In this document: piece by piece, positions 12,590 through 23,515 of the stretch
Layout of the letters: every line of letters starts with the position of its first letter
Numbering within the stretch: position 1 is the stretch's first letter
Source: Dermatemys mawii
Taxonomy: Eukaryota; Chordata; Testudines; Dermatemydidae
NCBI GenBank assembly: GCA_007922305.1
Contig: ML677351.1
Span: 10,135,558-10,199,557, forward strand
Length of the DNA stretch: 64,000 bases
Direction of reading: 5' to 3'
Translations under genes and position numbers: made by a program
Notes under the pieces: model-generated
The model's input: only the letters and a program-made list of their open reading frames with translations
What the model was told of the DNA's origin: nothing
The model's database searches: none

Positions 12590-12860
12590 TGACCGCAACA
12601 CAGGCCTTCCATGCATGCATCTGTGTCAGACTTGTTGCCTGTGCCAGTCCTTGTTCCAGCCCATGCCTGTCCTTGCTTCATTGCTAATCTCTACCTTACT
12701 CTGAATCCCCAGACTTCTGGCTCTGGTCAGTGGTTTGTCTCATCTTATGTCCAGGACTCTGGTTTTGTTCTGACTCTGAACATTCGTTTCTCACCCAACT
12801 ATGACTCCGATGGTGCTGTCTGGCTCTGCTCTGCTCACTATGTCTGGTTTCAGTTCTGAC
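12590..12860. repeat. Pyrimidine-rich dispersed repeat, possible LTR remnant
   Basis: Runs of CTCTGGTTTTGTTCTGACTC, CTGTGCCAGTCC and similar TCTG-rich units. The bias creates an 82-codon open frame (12611-12859) with no domain. Comparable in complement to 6700-7060. Confidence 0.35.
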
Positions 12861-12894
12861 CCATAGGTCACACTACCTACTCCCTAGTGTATGA

Positions 12895-13040
12895 GTACAT
12901 TTGAATTTTTTGGATGTCTTTTTTTTTTTAACCAAAAAAATATAAAGAAAACATATTTCACAAAAAAAATTGTTCTGCAAAAATACAATTTTCCATTGAA
13001 AAATGGTTTTGATGGAATTTTTTTTAGCCAGCACTAATAA
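12895..13040. mobile_element. AT-rich palindromic repeat
   Basis: TTTTTTTAACCAAAAAAATA on the left and a complementary arrangement TTTGATGGAATTTTTTTTAG then CCAGCACT on the right. Related A/T-palindromic stretches lie at 40490-40645 and 53690-53960. Likely a MITE family of reptiles, non-coding. Confidence 0.4.
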
Positions 13041-14154
13041 TGTGTCAAATGCCTACAAATGTGTTCAATTTATTAAGTGTCAAATTCTCTTCTAACTACA
13101 CTGAGATAATCCAATAGTAAATCCACTGGCATCATTGGAATTACTTCAGATTTACACCACAGAACTATAAAATAGCACATATCTCTAAATAGCTCTGTGA
13201 ACACCCCAACAAGCTTATAAATTAGTGGGTTAAATTCTGCCCCAATTTAAATCAATGAAACTGCAGGAGGGAAAAAAATTCCCTGTAAATTTAAAAACCC
13301 TCTTCTATGAGAGAAAAGGTCCAATTCTTCCTTCAGATATTAACATAAAATTCTAATTGACTTTAGTGGGAATTGCGCAGATTCTGCTGAGGTCAAAATT
13401 GCCCCTAAGATTTAGAATAAGCATTTTTCCCCTTTATATTTTGAAACAAATCTTTTTAGTCTCGTTCACGCTTTTCAATATGTTATTCATATCATGTGAG
13501 TACATGAGAAATGGCTTTATGAATCCCAGAAACATGTTTCCATGAGGAAAACGAATTCCTCACTGTGGGTGCTCAAAGAACTCAATATCCTTGTGGTGAT
13601 GTTCTGAGGAATTGTTAGTGAAAATAAAAGTGTTTTATTTCTGCAGCCATGCACCTTTGGCAGCAGTTGACAAGTTTCTTGTTAGAATATGCCATTGGTA
13701 AAATCAGAGTGGTTTCCAGTCTGAAGTGTTTTTTTAAAATGTTATTTAATTAAACTATTTATTGTTTCTAATTGTGCTTTATGCAGTTGGTTATGGTACC
13801 TAATTGATTGAACATCTGTTTCATTTTATATCACATTTGATGAGTTATTGATCGCCCACTGCTTTCAGAACACTCAGAACTCTTCTAGAGAAACACACAA
13901 AAGGATAAATACCCCAGCCCTGCCACAACAATAACTTGTAGTAGTAAGACTGTTGCAGACTTCCATATAAAAGATTCCTACCATTGAAGGCCATTGATCT
14001 GGTAGTGTGTGCTGCATTTCAATGTTGTAAACTGCTCCTATAAGTCTAAGTCTACTCTTTATCAGAAGAAAACACAAAACAGTCAAAGAAGTGACCACTT
14101 TTCTTTGGGCATGTAGAGTTAGAAATGTGCTACCATTGTGGCTATTGTTACTGA
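13041..14154. other. No gene; palindromic MITE remnants at 13220-13415
   Basis: GGTTAAATTCTGCCCC and AGATTCTGCTGAGGTC flank CAATG/CATTG-type blocks typical of Chompy-like palindromes. The remainder has no recognisable gene; the 100-codon minus frame at 13874-14176 has no domain and partly overlaps the adjacent hAT element. Confidence 0.4.
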
Positions 14155-14162
14155 TCTTAGAC

Positions 14163-14957
14163 CAGGGGTGGGCCACATCGGCGTTGAAAACTTGTATGGA
14201 GGGCCAGGTCAGGGAAGGCTGTGCCTCTGCAAACAGCCTGGCCCAGCCCCTTATCTAACCCCCTCCCACTTTCCGCCCCCTGACTGCTCCCCTTGTCCCC
14301 TGATTGCCCCCTCCCGAGACCCCCCGACCCTAACCACCACCACCCAGGACCCCATCCCCATCTAAGCCCCTCTGTTCCTTGTCCCCTGACTGCCCCCTCC
14401 AGAGACCACACACACACTAACTGCCCCCCGCAGGACCCTACCCCCTTCTCAACTCCCCCTGCTCCCTGTCTCCTGACTGCCGCAATCCCTATCCGCACTG
14501 CTGCCTCTTGACAGACCACTGCCCCAGGACTCCCATGCCCTATCCACCCCCCAAGTCCCTGACTGCTCCCTGCCCAGAATCTCCATCCCATCCAACAGCC
14601 CCCTCTCCCCTGACTGCCCCCAGGACTTTCTGTTCCTTAACCAGCTTCTCCCCCGACTTTGTCCCTTACCACATTGGTGATCCCAGCCCTGCACATGCTG
14701 CACCGCTCTCCCCGAGAGCAAGGGAGGGGCCGGAAGTAGCCTCCCCTGCCGGGAGCTCAAGCACACTGAGCTCCGGGAAAGCAGGGGAGGGCTGGGAGCA
14801 GTCTTCTTTGCTGGAGTTCAGCCACGCTGAGCTCCAGAAGAGCAGGAAAGGCAGCGGCGGGCCAGGAGCAGGCTCCCCCTGCTGGAGCTCAGGTGGGCTG
14901 ATCCGGATGGTTTCACAGACTGGATCTGGCCCGCGGGCCATAGTTTGCCCACCCCTG
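14163..14957. mobile_element. Non-autonomous hAT element with perfect 8-bp target duplication
   Basis: Terminal inverted repeats CAGGGGTGGGC and GCCCACCCCTG enclose 795 bp. They are flanked on both sides by TCTTAGAC (14155-14162 and 14958-14965), a perfect 8-bp duplication as expected for hAT. Inside, GC-rich units of roughly 100 bp built around CCCTGACTGCCCC repeat four to five times, so the overlapping open frames are artefacts of composition. No transposase is present, so it must have moved in trans. Confidence 0.92.
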
Positions 14958-14965
14958 TCTTAGAC

Positions 14966-15608
14966 AAATGGTACAAATCAAAACTCAGATTTTCAAAAGT
15001 AGAAGGATTTGCCACAAGAAGACTAAATGGTAGCCCTTAAGTCCTCTCACTGAGCGATTGTGTTCCAGCTCAACAGGCAGCTCAACAGTTATTTAAATTA
15101 CATTTTCTTTGCAAAAATTTATTTTTCTTGAAATCATTTCTGTTCTTCCAAATGAGGGTCAGCATTGCATTGCAGAGACTGCTGTACAGAATTAGATTAA
15201 GACATTTATACTGGTTAAATGGGTGAAAGAAAACTCTGAGACTGATCTACTCTGAGGATATTTAATCAACCAGAATTAATGTTTGTTGTAAAAATCAGGG
15301 AAGTCTTTAACATGAACAAGCTGTGAAAACTGTCTCCATAATATTTTCCTCTTATTTTAGAGGCACTCGCTGGGAAGAAATGGGGGTAAGCATAAAGATT
15401 CTGTGTTATCCTCCAGCTTTTTGTCACTGTTTGATCCCCTGGCAAAGGAAACTCCTCTCTGGCTTAAAATCAGAGGTAACACCTCCTGTATCAACTGCTA
15501 TCCCCACTCCTAAATCCAAAGATAGGGGCTGTGCCAGAAGAGGGAAAGTGTGTCTGGGTTATGGCAGAGTTCTGCTCTGTTTTGCAGTTCCTCCATTAAT
15601 AGGGTGAC
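14966..15608. other. No gene seen; one splice-site-like pair
   Basis: AT-rich sequence. A strong acceptor-like tract (TTTTCCTCTTATTTTAG, ending at 15360) is followed after 25 bases by GGTAAGC. Without homology this cannot be called an exon. Confidence 0.35.
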
Positions 15609-16008
15609 NNNNNNNNNNNNNNNNNNNNNNNNNNNNNNNNNNNNNNNNNNNNNNNNNNNNNNNNNNNNNNNNNNNNNNNNNNNNNNNNNNNNNNNNNNNN
15701 NNNNNNNNNNNNNNNNNNNNNNNNNNNNNNNNNNNNNNNNNNNNNNNNNNNNNNNNNNNNNNNNNNNNNNNNNNNNNNNNNNNNNNNNNNNNNNNNNNNN
15801 NNNNNNNNNNNNNNNNNNNNNNNNNNNNNNNNNNNNNNNNNNNNNNNNNNNNNNNNNNNNNNNNNNNNNNNNNNNNNNNNNNNNNNNNNNNNNNNNNNNN
15901 NNNNNNNNNNNNNNNNNNNNNNNNNNNNNNNNNNNNNNNNNNNNNNNNNNNNNNNNNNNNNNNNNNNNNNNNNNNNNNNNNNNNNNNNNNNNNNNNNNNN
16001 NNNNNNNN
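15609..16008. other. Assembly gap (400 N)
   Basis: Exactly 400 N characters. A PLE end begins immediately to the right, so the gap may represent a PLE copy that failed to assemble, but its true length is unknown. Confidence 0.99.
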
Positions 16009-16141
16009 GTCCACTGCATGCATCCGACGAAGTGGGTACTAGCCCACGAAAGCTTATGCTCTAAAACTTTAGTTAGTCTTTAAGGTGCCACAGGACTCTT
16101 CGTCACTTCTGCAATTCCAGACTAACATGGCTACCCCTCTG
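16009..16141 (+). mobile_element. PLE 3' end fragment abutting the gap
   Basis: CATCCGACGAAGTGGGTA, GCCCACGAAAGCTTATGC, TTTAAGGTGCCACAGGACTC and GCTACCCCTCTGAT are the PLE 3' terminal motifs in plus orientation. The left part is missing in the assembly gap. Confidence 0.85.
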
Positions 16142-16515
16142 ATTCATGCCCAGGGAGCATTCTGAGCATGTGGTTCTGTGAGCCTGTCACAGTGGATATA
16201 AGACAGATGCCTCTGATCTGCGCCAGCTGACTAAGGCTAGAACTGGGACTGTCTTGCTAATCAAGGTCACTGTTGCTGATATAGCAGAGTATATGTTACT
16301 CTTAACAGCACTGGAGTAATTTCTGTGTGAACTCCTTTCTCTCCTAAGGCAGTAGTAGTGGGAGTTTGGAACTCGCTACTAGCAAAGGGGTAACCCCACC
16401 TCATTACCTACTTATCTGTGCATGTAAAAGCCAATCCAGAATCCCAGTGAAGTCAATGGAAATATTGAGAGTTGTTATAAGAATGCTCTATGTCTGTATA
16501 TGTAAGTAGTTAATA

Positions 16516-17533
16516 CAGGGGTCGGAAACCTTTCAGAAGAGCTGTGCCAAGTCTTCATTTATTTACTCTAATTTAAGGTCTCATGTGCCTGTAATACATT
16601 TTAACATTTTTAGAAGGTCTCTTTATAAGTCTATATTATATAACTAAACCATTGTTGTATGTAAAGTAAATAATTTTTTAAAAATGTTTAAGAAGCTTCA
16701 CTTAAAATTAAATTAAAATGCAGATCTTATCAGTGTAGTGTGTTCCTTTTCCTTGCTGAGTTTTCCAGTGTCTGGCACACATTTGGATACTTTAAGCTGC
16801 ACATAGGCTTCTGAGTGATCAGTTGTTAACCAGCTCCAAGAGGGACAGAGGACAGATTTCACACAGGTATGTGGATACAAATGCTGAAAGCATTGCAAAT
16901 CCAATATTCTTCAAACCGTTAATTTTCACAGGCAGGGATGTCCAGCAGATCATAATAAAGGTCCCATGATCTCTCTCGGTAGCATCAAGTGCGCTCCTCA
17001 GATCTCCAAACTTTGATACTCACAATTCTGAGCTTTTTAGCTGAATGAGCTGCATTTTGAAATCTTCAACACCCAGCCACTGAAATACAGACAAATCCAA
17101 GTCGCTTTCATTGAACTTTTCAGGTTTAATTAGAAAACAAAGCTTGAAATCTGTCAGCAAATTCTGATTCCAGTTCTTGCATGTACAGTCTAATCTCAAC
17201 GTCAAAGCAGTGCACTGTTCCACGTGGTGTGATAGTGATATAAGCAGAAAATCGGGACTTTAAAATATCCCAGTATAGTGGAACTGGAACAATTTTTAAA
17301 GTGGGGATGCTGAGCTGTGCCCCCTCTTGCTCCTGTCTGCACCCCTTCTGCCCCAGGCTGGGGCTAGTGGGCCACAGCTAGAGGCAGCTGAAGAGCCCTG
17401 GGACAGCGGCTGGGACCCCAGGCCAGCAACAGAGCCCCCGGGACCAGTGTCCGGGACCTAGGCAGCGTGAGTTCCACTGAAAATCAGCTTGCATGCTGCC
17501 TTTGGCATGTGTGCCATAGGTTGCCTACCCCTC
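16516..17533 (-). mobile_element. hAT element with 8-bp target duplication
   Basis: Left end CAGGGGTCGGAAACC and right end GGTTGCCTACCCCTC are the same termini as in the compact copy at 60934-61244. Flanks AGTTAATA (16508-16515) and AGTTAAAA (17534-17541) agree at 7 of 8 bases. The terminal regions share long blocks with the compact copy, such as TTATTTACTCTAATTTAAGG and its complement. The interior holds remnants of a minus-strand transposase, so this is a decayed, internally deleted autonomous copy. Confidence 0.88.
16713..17223 (-). pseudogene. hAT transposase C-terminal remnant
   Basis: Two open pieces on the minus strand (17020-17223 and 16713-16904) resemble the C-terminal part of the hAT transposases related to vertebrate ZBED/SCAND3-type proteins: an FQWLGVEDFKMQLIQLKSS-type block, and the last block with LKVSKCVPDTGKLSKEKE. 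The catalytic domain is absent and the pieces are in different frames. It lies inside the hAT element 16516-17533, which explains its presence. Confidence 0.6.
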
Positions 17534-17879
17534 AGTTAAAAGATAAAATGATAGTAGATGTTATTCAAGAATATGTAGCATAGCTCCTAAGTTTTGCAGG
17601 AGGAATAAAATTTGTGTGTATTACAAATGGCTGCTTTGGTGCTGCTCTTGATCAAGCCCTTAAAGTTGTACATTGCTCTTGGTTTTAGTAGAATTCTCTT
17701 TCACAGAAATCCAAAGCCCAGGGAAGTCCCTGACCAGAAGGTCCGTCCATCGCCCCCTACAAGGCTGGCTGCAGGGAGTGGGTATAGGCGGGCCACACAT
17801 CCCTCCTACCTTCCTAGTCCCTCCATAGTTGCCTGCCCACCTGAAGTTGGGGCCAACCCAAATATCCCATTCTGGCTAT

Positions 17880-18082
17880 CAAGAATCAGAGGGGTAGCTG
17901 TGTTAGTCTGGAATTGCAGAAGTGACAAAGAGTCCTGTGGCACCTTGAAGACTAACTAAAATTTTAGAGCATCAGCTTTCGTGGGTTAATGCACGGATGC
18001 ATCCGACGAAGTGGATATTAACCCACAAAAGCTTATGCTCTAAAATTTTAGTTAGTCTTTAAGGTGCCACAGGACTCTTTGT
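17880..18082. mobile_element. Fold-back PLE mini-element with perfect 12-bp target duplication
   Basis: A 203-bp near-perfect palindrome: AAGAGTCCTGTGGCACCTT and AACTAAAATTTTAGAGCAT on the left reappear in complement on the right. A GATGCATCC block lies near the centre. It is flanked by CATTCTGGCTAT at 17868-17879 and 18083-18094. It has no coding sequence and consists only of the PLE 5' leader end and the 3' end joined in inverted orientation. The exact target duplication shows the palindrome was inserted as a unit. Confidence 0.9.
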
Positions 18083-18303
18083 CATTCTGGCTATGTCACT
18101 GGCATCCCTGCAAAGTGCTATATTTTAACTGCTTTCAAATTCAGGAAGTCAATCCAAAATCTGGGATTTTCTTTGTAGCAACCTGCTTGCACTTGGAGGG
18201 GGAAACATGAGTTGCAGGAGGAAAGAGGTTGGAGAAGACACCAGGAAGTCAAGCTGTGTAGTATTTAGGCATATTAAACTGCAGTTGGAATAGTTCTATA
18301 AAT

Positions 18304-18375
18304 AGGTTTCAGCATGCTTATGCCCAAATAAATTTGTTAGTCTCTAAGGTGTGACAGGGACTCCTCCTTATTTTT
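18304..18375. mobile_element. 72-bp PLE-type insertion with perfect 11-bp target duplication
   Basis: CATGCTTATGCCCAAATAAA, TTGTTAGTCTCTAAGGTG and GGGACTCCTCC are the end motifs of a PLE subfamily also seen at 1757-1901. GTTCTATAAAT flanks it at 18293-18303 and 18376-18386. This is the shortest insertion of the family in the window. Confidence 0.8.
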
Positions 18376-18724
18376 GTTCTATAAATTGTTGCTTTAATGA
18401 GAATAGAGTATTTTCATATTAGCCAGTAAGTGATACATGAAACACTTTTAGCTAAACATTATGGAAACAACATGGCCCTGTGATGGAATATTCCATGTTG
18501 GTTTTGATATTTTGACACTCAGAAGGATTCACAAAAAATATCACAGCCAAAATGTAAACACAATGCAATGGTGGAGTGAAAACTACAGTTAAAGTAACTA
18601 TGTATATAATTGGAAATATATAGTTAGAAATTCAAGTTGAATTACTCTAGTACCAAATCTTATTATTACTATTTATCATTTACTTTATGATTATTCCTTA
18701 TAGCCCAAACCAGAGGACCCTATC

Positions 18725-19560
18725 ATGCTGGGTTCTGTCACAAACCTCCGATCTAAGGTCACAATGAAGGCCGTGAGTTTGTGACGGAGGTCATGGATTC
18801 TGGGACTTTCTGGGATCTCCAGGACTTCTATAGTAGCCAGTGTGGCTGGTCTGGGGGCCACCTAATTACTTCAGGCAGCCCCTGGGCCAGCCGCCCCAGC
18901 TGCAGCTGGGGTAGTGTTAGGCCACCACACCTCCCTCCCCTCACAGCAGCAGAAGTAGTTTGGGTGTTGGAGGGGACTCAGGGCTGGGGCATGGGAGGGG
19001 GTGAAGGCTCTGGGTGGCGCTTACCTTGGGAGATTCCTGGAAGTGGCGACATATCCCTCCCTCAGCTCCTACGCGGAGGCACAGCCAAGCAGCTGTGTGT
19101 GCTGCCTCTGTCTGTAGGTGCCGGCCCTGCAGCTCCCATTGGCCTCAGTTTCCAGCCAATGGGAGCTGCAGAGCGGGCACTTGGGGAAAGAGGCAGTGCG
19201 TAGAGCTGTCTGGCCATGCCTCCACGTAGGTGCTGAGAGAGGAACATGTCACTGCTTCCGGGGAGCCCCGTGTAGCCGGGTAGGAAGCCTGTCAGCCCCG
19301 CCAACACTCCCCCCACCCCGCAGCACCAATGGGGTTCCCGGGCTACACACTGCCACCTGCTCACCCAGCACCAGTAAGGGTCCTGGGCTGCTCCCTCCAG
19401 AGCATCTGCTGTGCCACGCAGGCCACCCACCCTCCAAGATTTAGTCAGGGTGTATAGTACAAGTCATGGACAGGTCACAGGGTGTGAATTTTTGTTTACG
19501 ATTGTGACCTGTCCATTACTTTTACTAAAAATACCCATGAATAAAACATAGCCTTAGCCA
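18725..19560 (-). mobile_element. GC-rich non-autonomous DNA element
   Basis: Contains paired complementary blocks: GTCATGGACAGGTCACAGGG against GATTGTGACCTGTCCAT near 19463-19515, and GTGACGGAGGTCATGG against TCTGTCACAAACCTCC near 18735-18795. The middle is a GC-rich spacer with an internal inverted duplication: GCTCCCATTGGC and GCCAATGGGAGC meet near 19133-19165. The open frames here (up to 140 codons) overlap on both strands and reflect composition. Probably a MITE or hAT-type non-autonomous element; ends not resolved. Confidence 0.5.
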
Positions 19561-21154
19561 TTATACTACAAATTATCACCAACTGTTAAGAACAACGGCT
19601 CACCAATGTCTCTAAATTTAATACAACATTTATTTTCAGTACACAGTACATTTATTTTTTTTCCCTACACTCTTTTCTTTTTCTTTAGTCAATATGTGTT
19701 AAATTCCTGTGGCTATGTGTTACACAACAAGCCTGATCTGAAGAAGAAGGAAACAACAGAAGTTAAGTTACCCAATAAACCAGTGGCTTGTTTACAGACA
19801 GACATCTATTCTTTAAAAATATTTGTTCTTCTACCAGTCATATTAAGTGGATTTCTCAGTCATCCCTTTACACTCATATGACATTAAACTTCTTCCCCAC
19901 AAACAAGAAACCTGTCTCTGTTTAATCTAACCTGCAGTATCACACAAGGCTTTTCACAAATTCCCCTTTCTCTCTTTCCCTTCATATTTTGTGCGGCTGT
20001 ACAAGTGCTTCATCTTATTGTGGGCCAGTTCATTATTGTGGGATCCAAGTGCAGAGAGGTCCCTGTGCATCTAGATATCATCTGTCTACACAGAAGGGGT
20101 GAGGAACACCATATTTGTGACTGTCTCAGCACCCTTGCACCTGTAATAAACCGAGGGTGAAAAGAGGATGTGTGAATTTCCAAGAAAATATTTATGCTGC
20201 TTGAAGGAGCATTAACTCCTCTAGTTTTCTCACAGGCTGTTGAACAGTCACAGGGAAGCATAGCCAATTTTATCCCAATTCCTCCTGCAGTCATACTGTC
20301 AGGGAGAGGGGAACTAGTGGAGGCATTCATCCAGATAGACAGCTCCTAGCTTTGCATATCTGTGTGATCCCTACCACACAGGATTTGCAGGGCTGGAACA
20401 TTTTGTTTGCTATCAACTCCCTCAAAGGACAATTTACAAAAAACAACAAAAAAAGCTAACAACCCACAAACAAACAAACTAAAAGCAACCAACAACCCTC
20501 TATTACAGCAATCTTATAGCACTTTCTAGTTTCTCCACAGGATGAGATCGTGTTGCTCCATGTCCTGCCTTTTAACCCTTTCCAGGGATGATCTTCCATG
20601 ACTATCAGGATTGTCATCATCTATTAATATTCCACTGAAATCAGTTTAATCTTTGCTGTAACCACTGCATTAGGCATTCTAGAAAACAGATGGTGGGGAT
20701 GAAATGCTGGCCTTATAAATATATTTATATAGGATCTCAGTGATTATGGTTATAGTCTGTTTCCATAAGTGCTAGGTTTTGAATAATTGTATTAACAATT
20801 AAAGCTAATAATCACATTATTTATCACATAAAGTTTGTCACTGATTGTATTGTGCTTATATAGGTACCTTAAATGTATTAAGGCAAACATTTTCAAACAG
20901 ATAATACCTCAGTAGATTAAACTTTCTTTCTTTATTGTATTATAATGAGTTTCCCTTGTTAATAGCTCATGACTAATATAAACCCATAGAGGAGACAGAC
21001 CAGGGTCAAGATGCTAACAGAAGAGTGCCATACTTGAGATATATGCCATGAGTACTATTGGCTTCTCTAAGTCTGTTTTGAACAGATCTTTTAACTAACC
21101 ATTGCCAGTAAATTGAGATGTATCAAAGGAGGATCTGAAGAACATATTTTTTAA
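19561..21154. other. No gene seen
   Basis: No recognisable gene or repeat, apart from an A/C-rich patch near 20437-20490. The 106-codon minus frame at 20010-20330 has no domain I recognise. Confidence 0.4.
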
Positions 21155-21157
21155 CAG

Positions 21158-21460
21158 AAGTAACAAAGAGTCCTGTGGCACCTTAAAGACTAACTAAAGT
21201 ATTAGAGCATAAGCTTTCGTGGGCTAAAACCTACTTCATCAGATGCAGGAAGTGAAAAATATAGTAAGCAGTATATATATGACAGCACATGAAAAGATTG
21301 GCATTGCCTTACTAAGTCTGTGGGACAGGGCAGTGCTATTGAGGCCAATTCAATCAAGGTGGAAGTGGCCTATTCTCAACAGTTGACAAGAAGGGGTGAA
21401 TGTCAACAGAGGGAAATTACTTTTTGTTGTGCTAACGAGACCAATTCAACATGGCTACTG
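21158..21460 (-). mobile_element. PLE 3' end, second subfamily
   Basis: The left end GAAGTAACAAAGAGTCCTG, CTTAAAGACTAACTAAAGTA and AAGCTTTCGTGGGCTAAAAC is the PLE 3' terminus on the minus strand. The adjoining segment (AGGTGGAAGTGGCCTATTC, GTTGACAAGAAGGGGTGAAT) differs from the two PLE copies at 43.7 and 52.3 kb, so it is a distinct subfamily. Only the 3' UTR remains; the right boundary is approximate and no target duplication was found. Confidence 0.75.
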
Positions 21461-21675
21461 CTTTAAAATCTTTGGACTCTGAGTTCTGCAGTTATGTGGG
21501 ATGGCAGGACAGGGAACTAGGGAGTGTCTCCTCTTCCTTATGTGTATTCTCCACCAGGCCAGTAACTAGAAAAATGGCATGGAAGAAAACACCCTGTTCC
21601 TGAATTGGCTGGATTCACTGGCCTCCCCCTACCAAACATTTTTGATCTTTCAGGCCAGATCCTCAGAAGACACAA

Positions 21676-22484
21676 TGAAGAAAGAAATTGTCTCAAGTAA
21701 AATTGTGCTCCATTTTGCTTATTTTGCCTTATACTCCATTTTGCTAGCTTTGAATTCGTAAGAAGAAATTGTTCTGAGTTTATTTTTTTGCTGACTGTGT
21801 TAACATTTGTTCTTAGAAGGATAGATGTTGGATGGCTGAAATTGACTTATTTACTGTTTGGTATGAGTGAAGAATGTATGGTGTAATTAACTGAGAAAGG
21901 ACAACTGGGCCGGATGATCAAGAACGGAGTGAAGGAGTCAAGAGGCACCAACTGTATTATCAAATCACCTGGATGGCAGACTGAGGACCCTAAAGCAAAG
22001 GCATATATCCCAAGGATGAGATAAGGAATTGAGCCAAAGGGACAGATAAGAAATAGCTGCAGATCCTCCCAGTAACAACTCAAAATAATGCTAATTAAGA
22101 GCAACTTTGAATACCTCATGCTTGACTGTTCTGGTGTAACACAGCAAGGTCCATAGAGTTGTATGGAGACATCACTATAAAAGAAGGGTGTATTGCCATG
22201 GGACTTTGGGTTCATTCTGTATCAACACTGGAGCTTCAGACGCGTTTGACAGAGGCTCATTCATCTCCCTTGTGCGCAATTTCAGCTGAAACTGACCGAG
22301 CGACCTTATGGACTGGTAATTATGAGATCCAGCTGCAGAACTTTTCGTGTGTGCTTGTGTGTGAATGGAAGCATATGCTGATCTCAATTATTTCAATTTT
22401 TAAATAGTACTCTCAATAAATGTGGCGTATTGCTTTATTCCCTTTATAAAGTTTCTGCGAGATTCTTATAAGCAGAACAATACA
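21676..22484 (+). mobile_element. Probable solo LTR of an endogenous retrovirus
   Basis: The stretch has the layout of a retroviral LTR: two GCTCCATTTTGC/ACTCCATTTTGC repeats near the start, a TATAAAAGAAGG box at about 22175, and a CAATAAATG polyadenylation signal at about 22414 followed by a short R/U5-like region. No internal genes flank it, so it is a solo LTR. Ends are approximate and I could not confirm a target duplication. The 122-codon minus frame inside it is an artefact. Confidence 0.55.
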
Positions 22485-22539
22485 TCAGCAGAGGTCCATA
22501 GAAGTGAATGATTTACAGCTGGGGATCTGACTTGATTAA

Positions 22540-22755
22540 TTATTTATTATTATTACCGAGATTGTTGTGCTAGGCCCTGTGCCCATATGCAGTGAGAGTC
22601 CCTGCCCAGCTTGAAGTCTAAACAGACAGAGAGAAGGGCAGACAGACATGAAGTTACTTGGGCCAAGGGCAGACAGAAGTTCAATGGCAGAGCCAGGAAT
22701 AGAAGCCAGCTCTCCTGACTCCCAGCCCCGTGCCCTCTCCACTGATCCATGCTGG
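22540..22755 (-). repeat. MIR-like tRNA-derived SINE
   Basis: On the minus strand the order GTGGAGAGGGCACGGGGC, GGGAGTCAGGAGAGCTGG, CTGGCTCTGCCATTGAACTT and CTTGGCCCAAGTAACTTC follows the 5' half of MIR, including the tRNA-derived region. The left part (GTGCTAGGCCCTGTG with an ATTATTATTA tail) is the 3' tail found with such repeats in reptiles. Confidence 0.7.
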
Positions 22756-22759
22756 TTTT

Positions 22760-23339
22760 CTCACACCTTTATCTTTTAAATTATTTTGAAAGGTTGGTAA
22801 GGAGTGGAGCCAAGTTTATGAGTGATGAATGGCTCTTAACAAAAGGTCATAGGCCAGGAAATAGCAGTCTCATGAACTGAGAAACAAAATAGAAAAATAA
22901 ATACAGAAAAACAGCCTATTTTAGTTTTATGAGGAAAGGCTAGGGGAATTTCAGGTTTCATTTGAGCCACTGCAACAGCACAACAGTGACTGCATAGAAT
23001 TGTTTGTTTGTATTCTCTGTGTGCATTGTATATGGATTTTTTTTTTATTTCATATATACTTTACAGCGTGCTGAGGTGAATCTACAGAGTTAATGCATAT
23101 CTTTAAAACAAATAAAAAAAAATAGTTTAAATAAAACTATTTCCCCTTCAGTTGAAGAGGTTATATCCCACAGACATGCATGCACTTTTTCTAGCCAGCT
23201 AGCAATCATTTTCATAATGCAAGTCTCAACTATGGGGCAAGTCGGGAGAAGAGGAGGGTGGGAAACAGAACTTTATTTTTATATTAGATGCCTCACTCAG
23301 GTGCTTTTGAGGTGGGTGAGATTGTGGCCTGTATTTTTG
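22760..23339. other. No gene seen
   Basis: AT-rich sequence with T-rich and A-rich homopolymer tracts near 23037-23050 and 23112-23121. Confidence 0.4.
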
Positions 23340-23515
23340 CAGGAGGTCAGGCAGAGTCTATGAATCTCTGTGCCTCAGTCCTCCATCTCTGAAAGGGGAA
23401 TTATAGCATTTCCCTACCACACAGAGGTGATGAGCTGGAAATTGGACCCAAATCTTTTGTGTCCCAATTCAGTAACCTATCTACTTGACCATCCTTTCTA
23501 GCCTCGGTTATAATG
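23340..23515. repeat. Two MIR-like halves in opposite orientation
   Basis: TCTCTGTGCCTCAGTCCTCC through ATTTCCCTACCACACAGAGG is the MIR 3' half on the plus strand. The next part, GAGCTGGAAATTGGACCCA to GTAACCTATCTACTTGACC, reads as the MIR 5' half on the minus strand. Confidence 0.55.

Noticed and set aside
14157..14963. Several overlapping 70-150 codon open frames on both strands
   Set aside because: They lie inside the GC-rich minisatellite of the hAT element, overlap each other and follow the repeat period, so they reflect composition.
18781..19444. 140- and 122-codon frames in a GC-rich block
   Set aside because: Overlapping frames on both strands inside an inverted GC-rich repeat, with no domain and no codon pattern.
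20010..20330. 106-codon minus-strand frame
   Set aside because: No recognisable domain, flanked by AT-rich sequence with no splice or promoter context. Probably chance.
21847..22215. 122-codon minus-strand frame
   Set aside because: Lies antisense within a probable solo LTR and has no domain.
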